DNA from: Agroathelia rolfsii
Taxonomy: Eukaryota > Basidiomycota > Agaricomycetes > Amylocorticiales > Amylocorticiaceae
NCBI GenBank assembly: GCA_018343915.1
Contig: JABRWF010000007.1
Location: forward strand, 2,170,001-2,234,000
Length of the DNA: 64,000 nt
Direction: 5' to 3'
Part shown: positions 44,401 through 57,289 of the stretch, piece by piece
Layout of the letters: each line of letters opens with the position of its first letter
How positions within the stretch are numbered: position 1 is the first letter of the stretch
The notes under the pieces: generated by a model
Seen by the model: the letters and a program-made list of their open reading frames with translations, nothing else
Told to the model about the DNA's origin: nothing
Databases searched by the model: none
Position numbers and translations under genes: made by a program

Positions 44401-47035
44401 AGTTGGGAAGATCACAAACAGGGTGAACGAGGCCGCCTTGGTATTGATACATATTGATGTGACGGTATTCTTTACCCTGCATAGAGAATGGCTCCTTTAG
44501 CGAAAGGTGCGTGTTTTCGCTAATGGTCAAGACCCCTTGGCGAGACAACAAAATGGCGAAAATAATGCGATAATGTTGTCAAAGGCAGCAATAGTAGTGG
44601 GGTGACAACTATTCAATGAGCCTTGTCATGTGTGTTTTTACTTGCCTCATGCAAGAAATATTGAGTAAATTCATAGACGATCGCTAAGTTATTTTCAATT
44701 CTAAACATATGCCCAGGGGTTGTGGGGACGGCCATCGTGATTATCTGAAATAGTTCAAAAAAAGGGTGAATGGTGCACAAGGCTTGGGGACATGCGCTTG
44801 CCTGCAGGAGAATAGCTACAGCCTTTTCTTTGCTGATCAGAATCAGCTGTGCTGGCGTAACGCCAATTTCTTTTTATGAAGTACAAGCACTGGAAGCACA
44901 TCGTAGTGGCCGCAGTATTGTGGCGCAGAGAGGACTGCCACAGAATGGATACAACATGGATAGCACCAGTTTCCGAGTACAGGCCAAGGTAAGTAGTCAA
45001 GAATGATGGTGAATGAAGCAAATGGATGCATCAAATAGCTCCACGAGTACTATGTAATGCGACACCAGTCAGAACTGAGTCAGTATAATCGTATAAGAGA
45101 AGGTTAAGGCTCTGCGTATATGCGCCTTTAGTAAGCAGCGTAAGTACACTCGAGCTCCACATTAGACGCCCGGGGACTTGAGGCTATCGGTTGTTTAAGA
45201 GGACCGACATCGGGAAGAGTGATTGTGCAAGAAACATCGCCCCATTAAGCCTATGAAATCAGTTGTAGAGTTTACAGGCTAATCACTGGCATCCAATATA
45301 TTAATGGCCAAACATAGTGGTGCCCAGTGCGAATTACCCAACTGAGAGAACGAACCGTCACTATTCCGGGCACAGCTTTGGGCGCTTACTATGGACAGGT
45401 GAAGCTGATAAGATTTATGGTCAGATGATCTCTGCTTTGGGTGAACCAGCACGCCTTGAGGCTTTTTTCGAGTCAGCCTCAATCATGCTCGGATGCGCAA
45501 AGATTACATTTCGAGGCAAGAATACACGACGTGCGTCAGTACTGGAGACAATCCCACTATAGACTTGCGGCGCAACCCCTGTACAAACACGTTGGTCAAG
45601 GGGATGGGCAGCAGTATACAATACAGTTGCTTTCAATCAGACTAACAGGCTGCGGACCACTCAAGAAGTTGCTGATGCAAATGACCGGCGCCCAGATAGG
45701 TCGGTCGAGAGAACGACGCGGCCCAAGTGTTGAAAAAGGAAGTCCTCTCAGGCTTTCAAGTGGGTTCGAGATGAATTCGGAACTTTACCGTGAGGCAGAC
45801 TCGCCAGTGCTGCCAACGAGCTGTCCAACTCATTCTGATCTGTGTGATAAGGACTTGTTATCCGCATTCAGCGGCGATCTATGAATGCCTCGCGTTGTCA
45901 TTTACTGGTTAAGTCTTTCTTGCATTAGGCCAGCTTGAATGAGATGAAAGAGGAGTCCTCTGCATCCTGCAGGCTTTATTGTCGGATCTCAGCACGGATC
46001 TGCTGTGCCCAATAATGACCATGCTGTGTGCGGTGTGCCATCACAAGTGGGTCAAAATGGCCTGCGGTGGGACTGCGGTGGGTTGGGGGTGACATCTGAT
46101 AAGATTAGATTATGCGCGGGATAATCCCGGTGGAGACCCGGGATGACCTTGCCGAGTGGATACGCGACATGTTTATGGAAAGGCGGGCTATGTCGGGAGT
46201 CCGTTCCTCCTCCCCATTCCTGGGCCAATCAACGACATCTTTCAAATGGTGGATGAAAGTTTTCAAAGATGTGAATACTCTCGCCAGAAAGTCTATGTTC
46301 TTCTTCTACATGCGGGTACACAGATGGAGCTCGTAGACTGGATGTGTGATAAACGCCACCGACCGAATAGCATCGACCGCGGCCGACGAGGAGAGATGAC
46401 TAGGTTAACGTGAAGGAGGCTTCTGGCGACGAAGTGAGGTGATGGTAACATTTTACAAGTGGGTACTACCGCTGAATAAGCAAAACGGACTTGTCATCAA
46501 GCCTCGGACGCCGAGCAATAGACGTGTCTGGAAGGGTTGGGGGGGGGGATAAACGATTGGGATTATCACCATGATGACTGAGTTGATGTGACCAAGCCGA
46601 TAGGAAGGCTTACTATACGGCATTTGTCAACAAGTGTGCAGCATAGTGGGTCACACACGGCACCTACACACGAGGATGCTCGATAGGAGGAGAATAGGGA
46701 AGACAAAATATTTATTTATTTTACATACAAGCCCATCCTAGTTGTGGGCTTCATAGGAGCCAGGCGAGCAGCGAGGCATACCTGCAGGATTGGCTGTGGA
46801 CATCTGACCCAGGGCGTGGTCGGATTTCGCGGGATTAGATTGGATCGGGGGCTGGGTAAGATCGAGATCGGGACGCGCGCTTGGATGAGCCGGTGACGGA
46901 CGAATGCTCTCTCATTGCGCTCAAGTGCTATAAAGAGCCGTCGAGCCATGTCTGATATTCATCCCTCCCCTCAAGCGGACCTGCCCTCGTCGTCCATCGG
47001 GCACACATCCCATAACGCCCATCATCAAATCAGCA
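41500..47035. other. 5.5 kb gene desert
   Basis: No gene model could be supported. Frames at 45317-45562, 45441-45884 and 46112-46413 are the longest but overlap each other in different frames, match no family and lack splice signals; they might be remnants of decayed genes. A GC-rich island occupies about 43840-44440 within otherwise AT-leaning DNA. T runs occur at 41608-41625 and 41857-41866, and a G8-type run near 46540. No tRNA or rRNA was found by eye. Confidence 0.45.
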
Positions 47036-47966
47036 ATGTCGCATACGAACTCATTCTCATATACGGTTAGCCAGCCAGTGCCCTATTCGCAGGCACCCTC
47101 ATCCCGCAGGGCGATGCGGCGCAAACACTCGCCCTCTCGGGCTAGCACCCAAACTCACATCCACTCTAACTCGCATATTCATCTGCATAGTACAAAGTAC
47201 CAGCCTTCTGATGACGCAGAGGCTCTCTCACGCATACTCGATCCATCATACGTGCCTCCAGTGGTCACGACGGCTCAACCAAGCGTGTTCATTGACAAGT
47301 CAGGTGATCTCCACGATCCTGATTTCCGCCACTTCCCCTCCCTTGTGCAACTTCAGGACAGACGCCGGTCTTGGGAGCGTGACCAAGGTGTACGCCGCAA
47401 CGCCGTCGACGATGATGATGACGAACCCATACCTGATCCATTTTCCCCGAAAAGTTCTACACATCGCAGTCGTTCATCAACGGTATCCACGGCCCCCTAT
47501 GCATTCTTCCCCTCGTACATTCCGTCCACCTCGACATCACCTGCTTCTGCAGATACAGTACTTGAAGAGGAGGAAGAGTGCTCCCCATTTGAGGAGCAGG
47601 AGCTCCCAGAAAGGAGCACTGTTGCCCAACGTATCCTCAGCAAGGGCCGACGTCGATCAATAGAAGAGGATAGGCCCGAGCAGCTCGACGAAAGCGAACA
47701 AATTGCGGACCCCCGGGATCCATTGAATCCCCGGCGTCCAGGGTCTCCTGGCTCAATGAACGACAACAGGGATACAACGTAAGTTTTTTGTTTAGTACTG
47801 TACTTGAAGTTCTTTTTTTATGGGGACTGACGATATTTCCTGCGTTTTCAGCCCTACTTGCGGCGATGCTCTGCGTACCCAATACCATGCCATAGCCTTG
47901 GCCATCCGATTTGGGATCTTCCGCACAAAACGTCGCTTGAAGCGAAAGTTGTCTGTAACGGGGTAA
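47036..47966 (+). CDS. Unknown basidiomycete protein with conserved basic C-terminus
   Basis: Two exons (47036-47778, 47852-47966) join to 285 residues. Most of the protein is polar and disordered, with His-rich (THIHSNSHIHLHS), Asp-rich (DDDDDEPIPDP) and Glu-rich (EEEEECSPFEEQE) stretches. Residues ~60-110 may be ordered (EALSRILDPSYVPPVVTT, DPDFRHFPSLVQLQDRRRSW). The second exon encodes TPTCGDALRTQYHAIALAIRFGIFRTKRRLKRKL, a helical, strongly basic ending that looks conserved and fixes the splice junction. This tail could be a membrane- or nucleic acid-binding helix. Function is unknown. The gene sits alone between two gene-poor blocks. Confidence 0.78.
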
Positions 47967-50900
47967 ACATTTACACTCGACACGCAGGACATGCCCATTG
48001 CGCTTCTCTATGGAAGCATATACTCAGGGTTGCGGTGGTGCATCTAAGCACCCCTGCCCTCAAGCGACGTTTTACTTCCGTCACGATCATAGATGCCCAA
48101 CGCTGCGCTCACGTGCCATATCACCATGCGCATGCGCTCGACTACCGATGTCTTATCTCCCCCTACGATTTCTCCAGACTATCGTCCAAAAACAAAAAAA
48201 ATCCACAAAAACAAAGACACTCCAGCTATTTAGAGTTTGTGTGTATGTGGTTTCCGAACGATCCGTGCCGCCACCTTAGTAGGTTCCGAGGCGGATGGAC
48301 TATGTCGTCATCCTTTGTTATCATCGTTGTTGTCATTTATCATGTGTTGTGTTTTCTTTCCACCACCCCCGCTCTCTATCCTTGGATCACACCGGATCGA
48401 GCGGCTTTCTTCTCCATGTTCCGCTGTCATATTTTGTCTTCTCGCTCGTGGTGCTCTTGGACCAATGCCTCGCGTATGGCCCTTTCGATAAAGCTCTGGA
48501 GCAATGACGCTCGATGATTTCATACCCTCGCCGCGCATGATCGGACGCTCTCACCTCTTGCCACCAAGCAGGCACCCTTCCAAAAGCACCTGAACTGTAA
48601 TTATGATTTCTTCCTCATCGTTCTTCACACTAGACATTTTATATCCGATCGAATGTACCACACATTTGTTTTCTTGTTTTTGCGTCATCCCCTTCGCATC
48701 ACCATCATCGATCATCAGTTTTTTTTTATATCTTTGCAGGCATATTTCTTTTCTTATTTCGCTTTCCTCTGTTCATATTTGTGCGCACATGCACACGCCC
48801 AAATCGCCCACTCCACGCGTTAGCGCAGCCATCGTCATGCTGATGTGTTATCTATAGTATCTTTATACGTATAGCATTCGCACATTTGTACCACCACCAC
48901 CACCACCATCGCATCCCCATTCCCCAACCGTCAACCATCAATCATTTGTACTATCACAGACCGCTGCTATCCATACACGCATTTACATTTCACGGATCCC
49001 CCCCCCCTTTCCCCTTTCCTCTCGCACAACATTTGTTTTGTATCCATTTTTTCGACACATTCTTCTGTATTTCTTGAGATCCCCCCCCCCTTTCACGTGT
49101 AGCGGCCACTCACGCAATCAGATTTCAATTGTACCTTTATGCACATTCTATGAACGAACTTGAATGATACGCGACTAAGCGAGTGATTGTGTATTGGACT
49201 GAACGCAAATAAGCTCAAAGCTACGAAAGCACCGATGTCTCGTGTATCGATCATCGGGAATCTCTGAATGTGAAGTGTATAGCACAGGGATGTGTAAAAG
49301 AAAAATTTCTTGTAAACTAAGTATAAATATTGATGACCTTCAATTTGAAAGTACAAAAAAAAAGTAGCATGGATCATCAGTGCATCAGTTATCATGATTA
49401 CATTTCAAGTTGAATGTATACTCTACGTACATGCACTAGCATGCAGTACAATGCATATCGTTATCCATCTCTTCGCGATGGTTATCAAATGCCGCCCGGA
49501 CCTGTGACTCGGGGACAGGAAGCGCTGGCACTGGGCGGCTTACACGAGGCTACGAAAGATTTCTTATTTCAAGTCTCAATTCAAGTTGATCACACCTTTT
49601 GATCGATTGCTGTTGCTAAAAGATCTAATTTCAAGTTTTTTTTTTTTGTTTTGTTTTGATCGGCGTACCTATAAGACCCTAGATAGGGGCACGAACGCTT
49701 TTGGAAACTTAGGGATACTAGAAATGGTAAATAAACACCTTGCCTGGGCGTGCAGCCCAGGGGTGTCATACACACATACATACCTCAGGGTTGTATACAA
49801 TCATGCATACCAGTGCAGGGCATTTGCATGCACGGGTCCTGGGGTTAAGGGCAAGGGTATTCGCGAATGAGTGGTAACCAGTGTTTCAGTCGATGCATAC
49901 ATACACCATGTATGCGTTCAGTCATTCACGTACTGATTCATGCAACATCTATAGCGCGCTGGTGGAGCACAGGGGGGGACCAGCAAGGGCTTGAATGAAT
50001 ATCAATGTCCCACAAGTCTGAATTGTCATGATAATCAATGATCATCACGAAAGACATATGCACCGCAACATACATGTACGTAGAACCGCACGCTCCAAAA
50101 GACACGGTTTATGGACGAGTCGCAATCAATGTCCGTGATACGCGCTCAGGCTGACGATATCCATCAGCGGGTCTTCGCTCATTAGTGAATGCGAATTGAC
50201 AATTTGACATAAAATAAGTAATAGTATTACAAACGTGCCGCCTGCGGAGGTGACATACGCATTTTATTCAGCGTAAAGGGGCAGCGAGCAACACAGCTGC
50301 AGCTAATAATGGCATTCTACTAGTCTCCCAAGTTTATCAATCTGTCAGAGAATCTTGTCCGTCGATTCCGTATGTGTAGTATATGTATGCACATCACTGG
50401 CACCGTACAGGCGGCCGCTCATTTTATGACAGCTTTGTACGTACAGACGCGCACATCTATACGCTTTCATTATTATTCATTTTATTTTCGCAAAATGTGG
50501 AGGTGTGCGTATGTGGGGAAATAAAGTCCTAAGAATAATATCAAAAAGCCGGTGTTTCATGATGCGATCAGTAGAACCAAAAATGAAATGCGAGACCGAT
50601 GGGTGTCAGTAGTAGGGCTAGTGGTAGCAGTTGGCAATTAACGGAAGTGGCAAAAAAAAAACGGAGTAGAAGCAACCGCGAATCCATGCGTCGATCATGG
50701 CAGAAAACGCCTGCACTGCAAGGTTAACTGACTCTGGAAGCGCATCTATGGGGATTTCGGCCTTGTCTTATTCTTACCTTCATTCCGTGTTCATACTATG
50801 GGGGTGATATCTTTCATAGCTCAAAAGTATTGGTGGCGGCTTACAATGCTGAGAGAGAGCGTAGAACGCACGGACGTACGCACAACTTCCATCCTCGGAC

Positions 50901-52431
50901 AGAGATAGTGATCGAAAGCCGGTGTGGACTTTGAGTCCACCTCCACTTCACTGGTTCAATCCATTTTCAATCGGTCTCGACCATTACGCATAAACGGTCC
51001 GGCTCGGGGCGGACTCATGCGGAGGAAGGACGACACAAGACGCAACGCAACATGACACGGCATCATGTCGTTTGCGATTTCCCTGATTGTGACTGCACAA
51101 AGAGGAAACCCAAGTGTGCGGAGTAATAGAACACGAACATGCGATAGGATGCCAGTGGGTAGGGTTGAATCCTGGGTTTCTCATACGAGGAAAGATGAGA
51201 TGTGATAACGTGGAAGTAGGCAGCCATTACATGTGGCCATCGCCAGTTGTGTGATACTGCTGTGGATCCATCCGGTCTGATTTACAATAGCGGGTGTGTG
51301 ATCCGTTACGGACCGTGCTGGTGTATAAGCATACGGGAAGAAGCGTAAAGGGAGATATAATCGGTTGGATGCTCGAATGTGTTGCCGGTGTAAGCATCCG
51401 AATGGCTGGGAGGATTATCGTCGATAGATCATCGATGGAGTTTGCCAGCGTCGATGGTGATACGTGGATACTTCTTTCCCTTTGACGAGATCGGTCGTAC
51501 GTCGGAGATCATCCGAGATCGGTCATAGAGCAGAAGGGCGAGAAGAGGTGTATCGGTGTCGCCGGTGTGTATATATCCAAGTCTTTCTATGCTGTCTGGG
51601 GCCAATAAGAATGTCGAGCAGCTGTTAGTTAGGCCCGGGCTCCGGGTGGTGGGTTGGAGAGGTGAGGTTGGGTAGCCTGGTCACGTTGGCCGCCGAAGAA
51701 TAGAACGTCGACCAGGTGCGCTCTATAAACGTATCACAAGGCCAGCATATTGCTCCTTTGGCCATACACATGAGCGAGCAGTAGATCCACAAGGCTGCCT
51801 TGCTGAAAAATAGCAGATCGATCGTGGAAGCATGGTTTAGCTGACTTTGGGATCTTCAAGTCGAATCCTAGGAAATGTACCCCTATTGAGGACAATTGAC
51901 CCAAAAGACAATATATATATGCTTGGGTAAATACCAAAGGTCCTAGAAAAGCCCAATGTAACCCAACAAAGATAAGATACATGCTACTCCTAACTCCCAA
52001 ACCTTGTCAGCCGGTGGTACTAGCAATATCGTGAGCACAGCAAGTATATCGCTTGCTGTGGAGCATCACAAGAAAAATGACAGTCAGGTAAGAGAAATGG
52101 CTAGAAGGAAGATGAGATGTCAGAAACTAGTCCAGCGACAAGCACTTGCAATCTCCAGCTGTTATTGTCATTGCCATTGAACCTTGTGGAGTTGCCAGTG
52201 AAATCGACTAGCAACTTGAAGGACACTGCCATTGTCTACCTGAAATTATTTAGGAGACGGAAGTAAAATAAAAAGGAGAATACGTCATTTAACTACGCTT
52301 ATAAGCAGCTAGCTTCATACGACCATATGCTAGTTCATGCCCACACTTTTCTCTTCTCCTCTTTCAACCAGCATATCACCCTCTAAACCGTCTGCTGAAT
52401 CTCGCTGGCCCCCCGGTCTCTTCTGCAGACC
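47967..52431. other. 4.5 kb gene-poor block
   Basis: The first ~1.1 kb is strongly pyrimidine-rich on the plus strand, with C runs near 48999 and 49081-49090, and may be the 3' untranslated region of the preceding gene. Beyond that no frame is convincing; the longest are under 100 codons and match nothing. No tRNA-like cloverleaf was recognised. The last ~100 bp before 52432 (pyrimidine-rich, CTTTTCTCTTCTCCTCTTTC) look like the promoter of the next gene. Confidence 0.45.
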
Positions 52432-55400
52432 ATGGTTCACCGTCAGGCCGACTCCCGGTTGCTAGCCAACTTGCTCTCGACTGAAAAGGACTACTTGAAA
52501 CAACTTGATGCTTTACTGAAATCCAACTCATCTTCCCTGGCCTCCTTTTCTGCTTACGCATCTGCATCCTCCCCGCCCACATCCCAAATCATAACACAAG
52601 TAGCCGGCGCCCTCGCTGGTGCAGACGAGGCTCTCTTAAAGTATGCCAACGCAGTAGATGCCTGGCGCAATGAACTTGATGGACTCAAGGCGCTAGAGGA
52701 CGAAGTAAATACCGTTATACGAGATAAAGACATACTGTGTGTACCCTTTCCATTGCTTTTGTTCCCACCAGACCCCTTTGGTTTTGTCTTATCCACGGTT
52801 TGTTCGCGATCCGAAGAGTCAAGGGTTCTTTACATCTTGACAGATGTGTCACGCTTAGTGATCCACATCATTTTATCCTGCACATCATTCCTGTTATGTC
52901 TCCAAATATGGTGCTGCTCATGTATCGTATCTCAGTCTAGCCATAACCATTTTGGCTAGAAGGCACGACTTACGTTTTTGTCTGCAAGAGCTGTGAAAGG
53001 CCTTAAGCGCCTTTGAGACTCTTCTCTTCTGTCTTCCGATTTATGCGCGTTTCCATGATCCTTTCTCTGATTTCTAATCATATTCCATAATAGCATTGGC
53101 CGTCTCATCAAGGCATCCAAATCTCAGAAACCCACCCGTGATTCACTCCTAGGAAACCAACTTACACCCTCGGGATCTTCTACGCTCTCACTGGGTTCTG
53201 ACCACTCTGCGGGTCCAAACACCAAGCTTGGGCAGGCGCAGGCAGAACTACAGGCATGCGAAGCTTACTTGACCGAAAAGGAGCGCGAACTAGCTGAGCG
53301 CCGGTCTGAGGTCATCCGCCAGGGACTCAGCGCCCGCGCCAAGGCCATGGTAGAGTGTGGTTGGCAATGGGGTGAAATGGGCAAGGAGGCCCTTCGAGCA
53401 TTAGAATCTCCCGATGGTAAGCTCACACCCTTCGAAGCGCCCTTCCATATCCCAAGTATTCGATATGACCACGACGACTAATTATCGTGCGAATAAACAG
53501 CAGGTCCAAGTCGCTTGTCGGGGTCCTTATCACGCTCAAGCTCTCTTGCTCGCGGTCCATTCGAACGTACAGACGTTGACAAGCCCTTACCTGGCGACCC
53601 AGCGGTCAAACAGCCTTCTGATATTTCTTCCGTTACCCCATCCCAATCAGCATCAAACCGGGACGGCGTAATCCCCGCACCACGCCATACTCTACCTCGG
53701 CGCATCACAGAGGAAAGCCTCAACCAACACGAGGACGATAGCTCGGATGAGGCAGAAGGCTCCAACGATCTCGTGATGGTTGAAAACCCACAGTTCTCTA
53801 ATGCTCAACTCGATAAAAGGTCGAGCGTCGTCAATCCCAGATCGTTTCCCAGTCAGAGTGCTTTGGGCAGCTCAACACGTGCCGATATGGATCCCTATCT
53901 AAACGGTCTCGCAAAAGAGAGGAAGAGCAACCGAACAGGTTTCTTTGGGACTCTCCGCGGACTCTTCCGAGGCGCCAATTCTCAGAAAGATAGAGCCCAC
54001 AATGACGACGACGATGATCGCGACGATGCCTTCTCCTCGTCTAGATCGCCTATGACAGGCGGTAGCAACGGCAAGTGGGCGACCCGCACTGAGGCCAACT
54101 TGAAAGCGGCCAAGAAGAAGGCCAAACGACAAGCGCGCGCTAGTGGGAACGACGATAGCAGTGATGATGATATCGCTGCGAGGACGCACCTGGGTATCGG
54201 TGGCTCTGCGGGAGTCGGGCTCGCCTCTGGCTCTAGCCCTGCGGTGCCTCCTCTCCCCCGGGCGACGTCGTTAGACGCCCGGAGTGCTTCTGCTTCCAAT
54301 GCACCTGCAAGTGGGACTTCCAAGAGGAAGTTGAAGAGGAGTGAGACCATTGGCGCGGGCCCTTCCACAACTGCGCCTGCAACACCGTCAACGTCCCTCT
54401 CTTCGCCTTCGGGTAGCAAGCCGCAACCGGTAAGATCTCAATCGGACCACTCGACGCTGTCGAAAAAGGACAGTGTCAGCCAATGGGTGAGCCAGCAATC
54501 CTCCCAGTCTCTCACCGATGTGCGGGATTCACATGATCCGCCATTACCTTCTCCTTCACTCAAGTCTGCCGCAAATGGGAATGGCATTCTCCATGATGGT
54601 GGAAACCCTCCAACACCTAGCAGAAAATATGCCACTGCGTCTACCAACGGCACTGGGAGCAAGGCTGGATCTTCAGGCTCGCAATCAATGAACCGCCGTG
54701 ACTCCCTAACGAGCACAGTTTCTGCCCCCGTCACCACTTCCAGGTCTGGGAAGAAGAACAACACGAATGGCGGGAGCACTGTCGTCCGATCGTCCTCTCT
54801 CCGTAGTAGCCTCGCCGGCGTTCATGGACACGCACGCGGCGGATCGTACACTCCCGAGGCTAACCTGATAACCATCGTCGAGGACATGAAGCGGATGAAC
54901 ACGCGTCAAGTCAGCGGCGGTGAGGTCTTGCCGAGGGCACCGCCTCCCGTCTCTAGGAGCGACATCGAAACTGCTCTACGCGTGGACACTTCCGCGACCA
55001 CTAGCAGCAGGGTGCGCAGCAACTCCCCGCGCGAGCGTCCCTCGCCTCACCCTGACCCCGCCGATTCTCCTACTAGGGCTAGGAATGGCGTCGCGGGGGG
55101 GAACAGGGGAAGTCTAACGTCGTCGTCTTCGCCGGCACTGTTGTCCCCACATGCACCATCCAAGTCGCCATCGCCACTACGCTCGGCCCTCCGGAACTCA
55201 AGCCGCACACCGTCTCCCATGCCGCCCTTGCCGGGGCCATCGTCGCCATCGTTTTCGTCTGCGGCGGTCAGCGCTCCACGATCGGTATCTCCAGTGAGGA
55301 AGGTGGAAGACGTTATTCCTTCGCCCTTGCCCCCGCCTGTTCTCTCTCCCATCCCTATCGCCGTGGACAGGAAAGGGAAGAAAAAGGAGGACGACGTCTC

Positions 55401-55968
55401 CTCGCTGTCTTCTTACGAGACAGGACATGAGGTACTAGAGGAGGAAGACACAGAGCGCGAAGACAATAATGTAGTCGCGCCAGTGACTTCTACCTCTGCC
55501 TCTACTTCTGCCCCCACCGCCCAACCACAGCCAGTCAATGGGCTACTATCTATCTCAGCGCCCCCACCATTGCTGCCGCCCTCTCCGCCGGCAAAGGACA
55601 GCGAAGGCTTTGACGGCACGGCTGTCTCGGATGGCTCCACAGCTTCCATCCATGCTGCTCAGCAACAGCAGCAGCAAGAAGGCGAAGGTGAGGATCAAAC
55701 GAACAGGCCTGCGCGTAGGAAGAGCGTGAGGTACTCTGAACGGCCTACATATGCGCCCACCCCACCCGCGATCGAGGACGACGAGAGTGAGCACGTACCA
55801 TGGAGTGGCAGCAGTGGCGGTAATATCCGCAGTTGGTCGACTTCGAGAGACGCTGCTGAGGAAGACATGTGGAAGGACTCGAGTGAAGAGGATGAAGATT
55901 ATGCGAAGGCAAGGAAGAAGCTCGTGCGAGTGGGTAAGAAGGCGCAGGGTGTACTTGGGAAACGGTGA
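52432..55968 (+). CDS. Large protein with helical N-terminus and long disordered region
   Basis: Three exons (52432-52736, 53094-53416, 53504-55968) give 1,030 residues. The first ~210 residues are predicted helical, in two blocks: SRLLANLLSTEKDYLKQLDALL to AVDAWRNELDGLKALEDEVNTVIRDKDI, and QAQAELQACEAYLTEKERELAERRSEVIRQG to MVECGWQWGEMGKEALRALE. This pattern resembles BAR-like or coiled-coil scaffolds, but I cannot name the family. The rest is disordered, Ser/Pro-rich, with basic patches (KAAKKKAKRQARA), an acidic stretch and a basic Lys-rich end. A short conserved-looking segment NRTGFFGTLRGLFRG may be a contact motif. Intron 1 is 357 bp, about six times the local norm, and begins with 74 in-frame codons. 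Confidence 0.8.
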
Positions 55969-56452
55969 AGTTGTGGAATAATTTCCTTCTTTCTCTCCTT
56001 TTATTATTATTTCTCTCGTGCTTGTGGGTGAGTATACCATGATAGCGACAAACCATCTTTATATTTTTTTATTCCTCCTTGAACCTCTCCGATTTCTACT
56101 GTGGTATATATGTAATAGGGCGTATAATATCTTGTTTCTAGGTTGTTTCTTATGGGCTGTATGCTACTTGACTAAAGACAATAATATAGTTTCCGCTACA
56201 CCATATGAATTATACAGTCAGATATGCATTAAACTAGACAAATGTGAAGAGGAGGAATGGGCTACGCCACAAGCAGTCAAGCGGCAGATAGATTTGTTTG
56301 ATTGTCTCAAAGCCTTTCTTTGCTTACTTGTTGTGGCCGCCGCACTTCTCTTCGTCCAACGATCACAAAACTCCAGCTTGCCCCACAAGCTCTCTCTCTC
56401 GCTCTATCACTCTCTTGCTTACAATCCACCCAGGCTCACCTCCTACACAACC
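55969..56452. promoter_or_regulatory. Spacer and SUMO gene promoter region
   Basis: This 484 bp lies between two plus-strand genes. The last 80 bp before the SUMO ATG are pyrimidine-rich (CTCTCTCTCGCTCTATCACTC), common just upstream of fungal transcription starts. No other gene is seen. Confidence 0.45.
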
Positions 56453-57289
56453 ATGGCTGATCAAGGTAGCACTGGACCCGAGGTTAAACCTGAGCCAACT
56501 GCCAACAACGAGACCATCAACATCAAGGTAGGCGCCCTGAGCTCTTTACGATTTGCTGGCTTTTGCACAATTCTCAATCATTCTGCCTCCCAATGCGTCC
56601 TTGATCACTCTCTGTCTCCCTCCTGGGGCTATTCACCTGCTTTTCTCGGTCCTATTGGTTTGGTGTATTACACTCGTGGGGGATACGAAATAAAAATATA
56701 GGTGGTCAGCTCTTCTGGCGAAGAGGTCTTCTTCAAGATTAAGCGCAGCACGAGACTTAGCAAGCTCCAAGGGGCTTACGCTAACAAAGTCGGCAAGGAC
56801 GTGAACAGTATTCGGTGAGTGAACTGCCCATTATTTTATGTCCTTTTCTTTTTACGTCTCTGGGGGCTTTTCATTCAAATTTCATGGCTCGAGTGGCGTT
56901 TTTCTTGCCTTATCGATCTTTGAAATGCAACTTTCCCCTATTTCGATCACAATGATATCCACTTCAAGCCTTCATCATACGATCCATTAGAACAAGAGCG
57001 CGTAGATTGCTAACTTTTCACCGTGAATGCCACTAGGTTCCTGTATGATGGTGCCAGGATACAAGACGATGACACGCCCAACTCGCTGGACATGGAAGAC
57101 AATGGTACGTTAATTTTCGCCTTTCCTACTCACTATACGATCGCGCTTTTCTGACATGTGTAAATAGATACGATTGATGTGATGGTTGAACGTACGTCTT
57201 AGTCACCTATACCTCGCGCGCCAATTTGGGACTGCCAGCTGACATTTTCTTGCCTTTTCACAGAGGTTGGAGGCTACCACAGCCATTGA
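56453..57289 (+). CDS. SMT3: SUMO (small ubiquitin-like modifier)
   Basis: Five exons (56453-56527, 56702-56814, 57037-57104, 57168-57191, 57264-57289) encode 101 residues. The ubiquitin-like fold runs from about 22 to 97 (TINIKVVSSSGEEVFFKIKR, STRLSKLQGAYANKVGKDVN, SIRFLYDGARIQDDDTPNSL, DMEDNDTIDVMVEQVGG). The mature C-terminus is Gly96-Gly97; the four following residues (YHSH) must be removed by a Ulp-type protease before conjugation. Lys12 in the flexible N-terminus sits in VKPE, a perfect sumoylation consensus, so poly-SUMO chains are likely. Intron 1 is 174 bp and intron 2 222 bp, longer than the local norm. The C-terminal exon is only 26 bp. Confidence 0.96.

Noticed and set aside
45317..45884. 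Overlapping plus-strand frames that might be a small gene
   Set aside because: They lie in different frames with stops between, with no intron signals joining them and no recognisable protein.
50940..51190. GGTTCAATCC- and GGTTGAATCC-like words suggesting tRNA T-arms
   Set aside because: The flanking bases do not form a T-stem, acceptor stem or anticodon arm.
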